The translations under genes and the position numbers were made by a program. A DNA stretch of 64,000 nucleotides, from the NCBI RefSeq assembly GCF_007859275.1, contig NZ_VOHC01000006.1, positions 1-64,000 of the forward strand, in the 5' to 3' direction. Of the stretch, positions 59,921 to 64,000 are shown in pieces (position 1 is the stretch's first letter; each line of letters begins with the position of its first letter). Below the pieces are notes generated by a model. That model worked only from the letters and a program-made list of their open reading frames with translations. It searched no databases and was not told the origin of the DNA. This DNA comes from Planomicrobium sp. CPCC 101079. GTDB taxonomy: Bacteria > Bacillota > Bacilli > Bacillales_A > Planococcaceae.

Positions 59921-59986
59921 TGTGACAGACACTAGTGCTGTAAACAACGCCGAAGAGAATTTAAAAATTCTTTTCGGCGTTTTTTT
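59921..59986 (+). ncRNA. Leader/terminator element, copy B, upstream of CPYC-RibT operon
   Basis: First hairpin: TGTGACAG (59921-59928) with CTGTAAACA (59938-59946) around ACACTAGTG. Then terminator AACGCCGAAGAGAATT/AATTCTTTTCGGCGTT with T7 (59946-59986). Same order, spacing and loop sequence as copy C (minus strand, 47356-47425), and the 3' half equals copy A (34719-34775). It lies 33 nt before the first gene of the operon, so premature termination would silence all three genes. Ligand or sensor unknown. Confidence 0.65.
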
Positions 59987-60019
59987 GTTGATTTTTAACC
60001 GAATAAAGGAGCGGAATAG

Positions 60020-60244
60020 ATGACTTTTTTTATTGATCACAACAAGAAAAGCATTCACTTGCAGAAGTTTGCGGGGGATCGTTGTGGTTTTATAGGAACG
60101 CCTGTCTCAGAACGTGAATTTACGAATTGTCCCAAATATGTGGAACGGCTAAAAAGAGAAAGCCGATACAACAGATGTCCTTACTGTACATCCGTTCACA
60201 CCACATTAATTGGGGATGGGCAGGACATTCGGTTGATAAATTAG
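60020..60244 (+). CDS. Small CPYC protein, paralogue of the 34.4-kb gene
   Basis: 74-residue protein with AAAGGAGCGG before the ATG. Conserved points with the 34399-34596 protein: FIDHNKKSIH, GDRCGF, P-x-S-x-R-x-F, KYVERL and RCPYC. Here an extra Cys (TNCPKY) is present, giving Cys residues that could bind zinc (C-x(n)-C-x(n)-CxxC). It is the first gene of a three-gene operon; its stop overlaps the ribosome site of the next gene. Function unknown. Confidence 0.65.
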   Translation: MTFFIDHNKKSIHLQKFAGDRCGFIGTPVSEREFTNCPKYVERLKRESRYNRCPYCTSVHTTLIGDGQDIRLIN

Positions 60245-60258
60245 GAGGAATGGTTGAG

Positions 60259-60675
60259 ATGGATCGATTGGAGTTAGTTGCAGAAAAAGTGGGGATGCTC
60301 ATGAAAGCGGAATGCGAATTGCTTGGGAGCGAGTGCTTAGTCAAAAAGCAAAGGTCTTTAACGATTCCTGCAAGCAGCACGTACTTCCAACGCACATTGG
60401 ATTTCGATATCTCATTCGCCAAACTTAAAGAAGATGGTTGTGCATTAAATAGAGCAGTTATTTATCTTCTGCCGGAAGAGTTGGCGGCATTCGCGTTTAC
60501 TCTTATTGAATATCCGTTGCCTTTGCCAAGCCATTACCAGCAGCGTGTCGAGGCGGGTCCCAACATTGTCTGCTTTTATATGGAATCCAAAGAGCCGCCG
60601 GAAGATTTTGCCCAACGGCTGTCAGCTGCTTTGGAGACAATTGAAGAAGAAAGCAAAGAAATGTATATAAACTAA
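60259..60675 (+). CDS. Conserved hypothetical protein in the RibT-like operon (138 aa)
   Basis: 138-residue soluble protein. It begins MDRLELVAEKVGMLMKAECELLGSECLVK and contains SLTIPASSTYFQRTLDFDISFAKLK, a Leu-rich stretch (AVIYLLPEELAAFAFTLIEYPLPLP) and an acidic helix at the end. I do not recognise the family. GGAGGA lies 9 nt upstream of the ATG. It stands between the CPYC protein and the RibT-like acetyltransferase in the same transcription unit, so the three probably act together. Confidence 0.6.
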   Translation: MDRLELVAEKVGMLMKAECELLGSECLVKKQRSLTIPASSTYFQRTLDFDISFAKLKEDGCALNRAVIYLLPEELAAFAFTLIEYPLPLPSHYQQRVEAGPNIVCFYMESKEPPEDFAQRLSAALETIEEESKEMYIN

Positions 60676-60718
60676 ATCGAGTGAAATTCATAATAAATCG
60701 AATCGAGGATGAACTAAA

Positions 60719-61078
60719 ATGCTAGTCAGATACAAGAAGTCATGCGAAAAAATCGCTATGGGTTTATTGTCATTAATGCCTCAACAAAAAAATGTAAAAG
60801 CTTTGCAACAGACAATGGGCCGGTATGGAGAAGATCCTGATTGGCAATTGTATCTTTTGAAAATAGAAGAAAGTTATATCGGTTTAATCGGTGTAGAGGT
60901 TAAAGACAGTTACTTCATTGTCCATCATATTTCAATTCTTCCTTCATTCCGGGGGGAAGGTTTAGGGCACTTGATGGCTGAGAAAATCCAGAAATTGATG
61001 CAGCAGCGGGAAATGCGCACCACAGAAGCGACGAAAGAATTTATGAACAAATGCATGAAAGAGCTAACTGCAAGTTAA
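60719..61078 (+). CDS. RibT-like GNAT acetyltransferase (copy 2)
   Basis: 119-residue protein close to the copy at 46.8 kb and to B. subtilis RibT: MLVRYKKSCEKIAMGLLSLMPQQ, acetyl-CoA loop ISILPSFRGEGLGHLMA, and EFMNKCMKE at the end. Third gene of the operon behind leader B. Two RibT-like genes in one window, both behind the same leader type and away from rib genes, suggest a role other than riboflavin supply. GAGGATGAAC precedes the ATG; the ribosome site is modest. Confidence 0.8.
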   Translation: MLVRYKKSCEKIAMGLLSLMPQQKNVKALQQTMGRYGEDPDWQLYLLKIEESYIGLIGVEVKDSYFIVHHISILPSFRGEGLGHLMAEKIQKLMQQREMRTTEATKEFMNKCMKELTAS

Positions 61079-61191
61079 ACTTTAAATTCGCCAAAAGGGA
61101 TTCCGGTTTGTAAAAACAGGGTCATACCCTTTTTGTGTTAAATTTTTTAGGCATTTAAGCATTTAGCAGGGAGCTTTTTGCAAACAGGAGA

Positions 61192-61347
61192 AGCTTGGGG
61201 GAATTTTACGGCGATCTGGTTGCAAAGCACCCAATCGGGCGTTTAGGCCGTCCGGAAGAAGTAGCGCATGCAATTGTATTTCTATGCGAAAATGATTTTG
61301 TGACAGGTACCACCCTTATGATCGACGGCGGCTATACAGCGCAATAA
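61192..61347 (+). pseudogene. 3' remnant of a short-chain dehydrogenase gene
   Basis: The last 50 codons of an SDR survive: EFYGDLVAKHPIGRLGRPEE, then AHAIVFLCEN, FVTGTTLMIDGGYTAQ and stop. The catalytic and cofactor-binding parts are gone and there is no start. It is followed by a terminator, which is probably the original one of that gene. Confidence 0.85.
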
Positions 61348-61371
61348 TTTAGCTGGCTAAAGGAAGAATCC

Positions 61372-61404
61372 AAAAAAGACTTTTCACGGGAAAAGTCTTT
61401 TTTT
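61372..61404. terminator. Terminator
   Basis: AAAAAAGACTTTTC pairs with GAAAAGTCTTTTTT around ACGG. It also serves the convergent Nudix gene. Confidence 0.88.
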
Positions 61405-61412
61405 CGTGGCCA

Positions 61413-61859
61413 CTAACTATACTTTGCCTTTAGTCCTTCCGTTACCGCCCAATGGTGGTGTTCATGGACAAGCAGCCGTTGCACTTGACTGACCGGCACC
61501 CAAGTCAACGCATGATCAGCTTCTGTCGGTTCCTGCACTTTTTCTTCTAGAGTCGCCAGATAAAAATAGCCGTCATTCAACATGGGACCATTTTTTCTGG
61601 AATGGAAAAAGCGCATGGCCGTTCCAATAAATGGTCCAATTGCAATCGCATGGCCAGTTTCCTCTAACAGCTCCCTTTTAAGGCTTTCTTCGGGAAGTTC
61701 TTGTTCTTCGATACCTCCACCAGGCAGAAAATAACGTTCATTGGGAGTTTTTACTGTCGCTACTTTATCTTTAGCGGCATTGAAGATGACGGCATATACG
61801 CCTTTTCGCAATTGATAGTCCACTCCATCCAGCGGTTTACCAAACTTCATTTTCTCCAC
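61413..61859 (-). CDS. Nudix hydrolase
   Basis: 148-residue Nudix protein. GGGIEEQELPEESLKRELLEETGH is the complete Nudix box (GX5EX7REUXEEXGU) near residues 45-67, preceded by RYFLPGG. Substrate unknown; the layout resembles small (d)NTP or ADP-ribose pyrophosphatases of Bacillus. The start is uncertain: GTG at 61859 has GAGGTG 8 nt upstream, and an ATG three codons later has GGAG too close. Confidence 0.8.
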   Translation of the reverse strand: MEKMKFGKPLDGVDYQLRKGVYAVIFNAAKDKVATVKTPNERYFLPGGGIEEQELPEESLKRELLEETGHAIAIGPFIGTAMRFFHSRKNGPMLNDGYFYLATLEEKVQEPTEADHALTWVPVSQVQRLLVHEHHHWAVTEGLKAKYS

Positions 61860-61992
61860 CTGCAAGCCACCTCTTCATTTTATTTCCATTTATTTAATCA
61901 TAACTGATAAATGTGATGGATAAATAAAAATATTCGAAAAACAATCACAAAATTTATTAAAATCAGCTATAATCCGAGGAGGGGGTGCAGAA

Positions 61993-62235
61993 ATGGGAAA
62001 TAAAAGCCATGGGTTGAAATGTGGATGGACTTTGATTGCGCATAAAACATTCAAGGTTTTTTCCAATGATAATGCTTACATCGTCATTGATGAGGACAGC
62101 GATGTCGTGATGCATTTCACCGTCAAAGAATCGGAGTTTGAAGTCATCAACAATAATTGGGGCATCAGCTATAAAGTAATTCCAGGATTTAAAACGATAA
62201 AATTTTTAAATGTACCCGATGAAGATGACGAATAA
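61993..62235 (+). CDS. Hypothetical protein (80 aa)
   Basis: Soluble acidic protein with a very strong GGAGGGGGTG site before the ATG. Predicted mainly beta (LKCGWTLIAHKTFKVFSN, AYIVIDED, VVMHFTVKESEFEVI, FKTIKFLNV) and ending in Asp/Glu residues. Not recognised. Stands alone between the Nudix gene and the racemase. Confidence 0.6.
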   Translation: MGNKSHGLKCGWTLIAHKTFKVFSNDNAYIVIDEDSDVVMHFTVKESEFEVINNNWGISYKVIPGFKTIKFLNVPDEDDE

Positions 62236-62324
62236 AGCGTGATGAGTGCGAATATAAAAAATTAAGCTCTATTCGAAATAGAGTTAGGGTAGATGGCAAA
62301 CGGAAGTTACTGGAGGAGTGTATT

Positions 62325-63023
62325 ATGCAAAAGCTTGGAATCATCGGCGGCACGGGACCGGAATCGACAGTTGATTACTATCAGTCGATTATCTCGGAAT
62401 ATCAAGAGAAAGCTGGCAGCAGCGAAGACTTGCCCGAGCTTTTGATCAATAGCATCAATATGTACAAGATTTTCGCATTGCTGGAGAACAATCAGACAGA
62501 AGGGTTGGCGGATTATTTAACAGAGGCCGTCCGGATGCTTGAGAAAGCAGGAGCTGACTTTGTTGTTTTAACGGCAAATACATCCCATATTGTGTTTGAG
62601 CAAGTGCAGCAGCGGGTTGAAGTGCCGATGATCAGCATTGTCGAAGAGACATACAATCGCACAAAAGAGCTGGGATTGGAGAAAATCGGGCTTTTTGGAA
62701 CAAAGTTCACAATGGAAAATGACTTTTTTCAAAAGCCGTTTCTTGCGGGCGGTAAAACCATTGTCGTGCCAGAACCTGCAGAACAGCAATATCTTCACGA
62801 AAAGATTGTCAGTGAACTTGAGAAAGGCGTTGTCGAGGAAGAAACGAAACAGGCGTTTTTAGGCATTGTCGCCAAGATGGTGGAGCGGGATGGCATCGAA
62901 GGGCTGATTTTAGGCTGCACCGAGCTGCCGCTGATCTTCAAACCGGAAGATTTGGCGATTCCTCAATTGAACACGACTGAAATTCACATAAAGAAGATTA
63001 TTGAAGCCATGTTCAGTGAATGA
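62325..63023 (+). CDS. Aspartate/glutamate racemase family protein (RacX/YgeA-like)
   Basis: 232-residue racemase. GIIGGTGPESTVDYY is the N-terminal signature. The two catalytic positions are in VVLTANTSHIVF, where Thr replaces the first Cys, and LILGCTELPL, which keeps the second Cys. The Thr/Cys pair is the arrangement of YgeA/RacX-type broad-spectrum or L-Glu/D-amino-acid racemases rather than classic Asp racemase. It may supply non-canonical D-amino acids for the cell wall. TGGAGGAG precedes the ATG. Confidence 0.85.
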   Translation: MQKLGIIGGTGPESTVDYYQSIISEYQEKAGSSEDLPELLINSINMYKIFALLENNQTEGLADYLTEAVRMLEKAGADFVVLTANTSHIVFEQVQQRVEVPMISIVEETYNRTKELGLEKIGLFGTKFTMENDFFQKPFLAGGKTIVVPEPAEQQYLHEKIVSELEKGVVEEETKQAFLGIVAKMVERDGIEGLILGCTELPLIFKPEDLAIPQLNTTEIHIKKIIEAMFSE

Positions 63024-63126
63024 GAATCGGCCCATATTGGGCTTGCAGGCAGAATAGTTAAGGCCAAGCCCCAAAAAGTTTATACTGAAAGAGTACGATA
63101 AGAATTCATTAAAGGGAGGTATAAGC

Positions 63127-63435
63127 ATGGTGAAAGCGATCAAGTCTGAAGATTTTATTGCACTTACAGAGAATCAGGAAAAACCGTTTGTCCTCGATTT
63201 TACAGCGGATTGGTGACCAAGCTGCCGTCATTTGGGACCGGTGGTCTCAAGCGTAGCTGAACAACTTGATTCAGTCGATTTTTACAAAGTGGATGTGGAT
63301 GAAGCTCCGGATCTAGCCCAAAAATTTGGTGTGCAAAGCATCCCGACCTTGATTTTGATCAAAAACGGGGAAGAAGTAAAACGCTCGGTTGGTTTTATTC
63401 CGGAAGAACCGGTCAAGGAATTTGCGCAGTCTTAA
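63127..63435 (+). CDS. Thioredoxin-like protein with UGA at the first active-site Cys (candidate selenoprotein or nonsense mutant)
   Basis: A GGGAGG site 7 nt before the ATG at 63127 starts a 102-residue thioredoxin: VLDFTADW, then TGA (63214-63216), then PSCRHLGPVV. The TGA takes the place of the first Cys in the W-C-P-S-C active site; everything after it (VDFYKVDVDEAPDLAQKFGVQSIPTLILIKNG with the cis-Pro) is intact to the stop at 63435. In a Sec-decoding cell it would be W-U-P-S-C. In a non-decoding cell only a 29-residue stub is made. The hairpin at 63232-63250 fits a bacterial SECIS position. Confidence 0.7.
63232..63250 (+). promoter_or_regulatory. Candidate bacterial SECIS stem-loop
   Basis: TTGGGACC (63232-63239) pairs with GGTCTCAA (63243-63250), 8 bp with one G-U, around a GGT loop. 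The loop starts 24 nt after the TGA, within the 16-37 nt range expected for bacterial SECIS elements, with G in the apical loop. The stem is coding, so it may be coincidence. Confidence 0.4.
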
Positions 63436-63529
63436 GGAAATCGCAAGTTCCGGTGTAGAAGGGCGCTGGAGTCTGGACACATGCAGGCTATCCACAAGCT
63501 AAAAATTTATACTATCTTAATAATCTAAG

Positions 63530-63588
63530 AAAAAGGTGCCTTTGAAGGCGGTTCACAATTTGTGAACCTGCCTCAAGGCACCTTTTTT
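63530..63588. terminator. Long bidirectional terminator
   Basis: A stem of more than 20 bp (AAGGTGCCTTTGAAGGC with GCCTCAAGGCACCTT, and GGTTCAC with GTGAACC inside) with A and T runs on both sides, between the thioredoxin gene and the convergent deacetylase. Confidence 0.9.
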
Positions 63589-63596
63589 GTATAGCT

Positions 63597-64000
63597 TTAC
63601 AATAATTTAAATCCATAGCCGCGTTCTTTGATCGCCGCAATCAATGCAGGAAGGGCCTCGAGCGTTTGCGGAAGCTCATGAAGCAAAATCACTGCGCCGT
63701 CCTCCAAGTTCTCGGCAACGTTGGCAATCAGTTGTTCCGGGTCATTTTTCAGCTCCCAGTCCATTGAGGCGATTTTCCACATGACCGGCGTTACGTTCAA
63801 TCGATCTGTCACTTCAAGTGTATCAGCATTGAACTGCCCATACGGCGGACGGAAAAAGCGGACGTTGCTTCCAGTGATCTGTTCGATAGCCGCAATGCTG
63901 CTTTTGATATCTTCGTATTGCTCTTCTTGGGTCAGTTCGACCAAATTGCGGTGTTTGACGGTATGGGAGCCGATGATGTGCCCTTCGTCCAGCACGCGCT
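63597..64000 (-). CDS. Polysaccharide deacetylase (NodB family), N-terminus beyond the window
   Basis: C-terminal 134 residues of a NodB-fold deacetylase. The metal-binding HTVKH (H-x3-H) in IIGSHTVKHRNL, the catalytic FRPPYGQFN, VMWKIASMDW and the general-acid His in ILLHELPQT are present; the first Asp motif must lie to the right of 64000. It probably N-deacetylates peptidoglycan or chitin-like sugars (PdaA/B type). The frame is open to the window edge. Confidence 0.88.
   Translation of the reverse strand, partial: RVLDEGHIIGSHTVKHRNLVELTQEEQYEDIKSSIAAIEQITGSNVRFFRPPYGQFNADTLEVTDRLNVTPVMWKIASMDWELKNDPEQLIANVAENLEDGAVILLHELPQTLEALPALIAAIKERGYGFKLL

Overview
The window looks like chromosome of a low-to-moderate GC Firmicute of the Bacillales, most likely family Planococcaceae (Planococcus/Planomicrobium-like). 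The reasons are strong GGAGG ribosome sites; many proteins whose nearest families are Bacillus subtilis types (YfkAB, YdbS/YdbT, YndM, RibT, a Ktr K+ channel, an FNR with a C-terminal CX2CX4C cluster); sigma-W, sigma-B and Fur sites of Bacillus type; and a GC-rich intergenic repeat of a kind I recall from these genomes. No rRNA or tRNA genes, CRISPR arrays, phage or complete insertion sequences were seen.

Layout. 0-6.4 kb: a siderophore-type iron ABC transporter operon on the minus strand and a divergent ferredoxin/flavodoxin-NADP reductase, with two Fur boxes between them; then an MFS transporter. 6.5-18.2 kb: two diguanylate cyclases, an aldo-keto reductase, a broken MFS gene, a PP2C-like protein, a histidine phosphatase, an AraC-type regulator, an FAD dehydrogenase and several GNAT acetyltransferases. 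18.2-23.7 kb: ydbST behind a sigma-W promoter, an HxlR regulator divergent from a nitroreductase across a duplicated operator, a GNAT pair (one with an in-frame amber codon) and a Nudix hydrolase. 23.9-28 kb: a KtrB/KtrD-type potassium channel behind a c-di-AMP (ydaO) riboswitch, and panB behind a hairpin-rich leader. 28-37.9 kb: a UvrA paralogue, a four-unit 21-bp repeat, small enzymes, an SDR, YfkAB and a universal stress protein. 38-41.3 kb: an FNR regulator and a ba3-type cytochrome oxidase operon with an FNR box and two tiny membrane proteins. 41.4-47.2 kb: DinB, GNATs, a hydrolase, a CHASE4-GGDEF-EAL protein and a RibT-like acetyltransferase. 47.2-54.8 kb: a coiled-coil M23 peptidase, a sigma-B-type stress protein, EamA, PAS-STAS and a divergent Nramp-family transporter. 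54.9-59.1 kb: a class I ribonucleotide reductase operon under an NrdR box and a cobalamin riboswitch. 59.2-64 kb: an acidic lipoprotein, an operon containing a small CPYC protein and a second RibT-like gene, an SDR remnant, a Nudix hydrolase, an Asp/Glu racemase, a thioredoxin whose first catalytic cysteine codon is TGA, and a polysaccharide deacetylase cut by the window edge.

Most unusual signals. (1) A repeated leader-plus-terminator element occurs three times (34.7, 47.4 and 59.95 kb). It lies upstream of two paralogous small CPYC proteins and of two RibT-like genes and may be an undescribed attenuator. (2) The thioredoxin gene at 63.1 kb has UGA exactly at the first Cys of its WCxxC site, with a stem-loop 15 nt further on; this is a selenoprotein candidate, but nonsense mutation is a serious alternative because two other genes here carry single in-frame stops. 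(3) A B12 riboswitch and an NrdR box sit in front of a B12-independent ribonucleotide reductase that also lacks the usual ATP-cone, with a 13-codon ORF overlapping its start codon. At least six genes in the window are broken or reduced to fragments.
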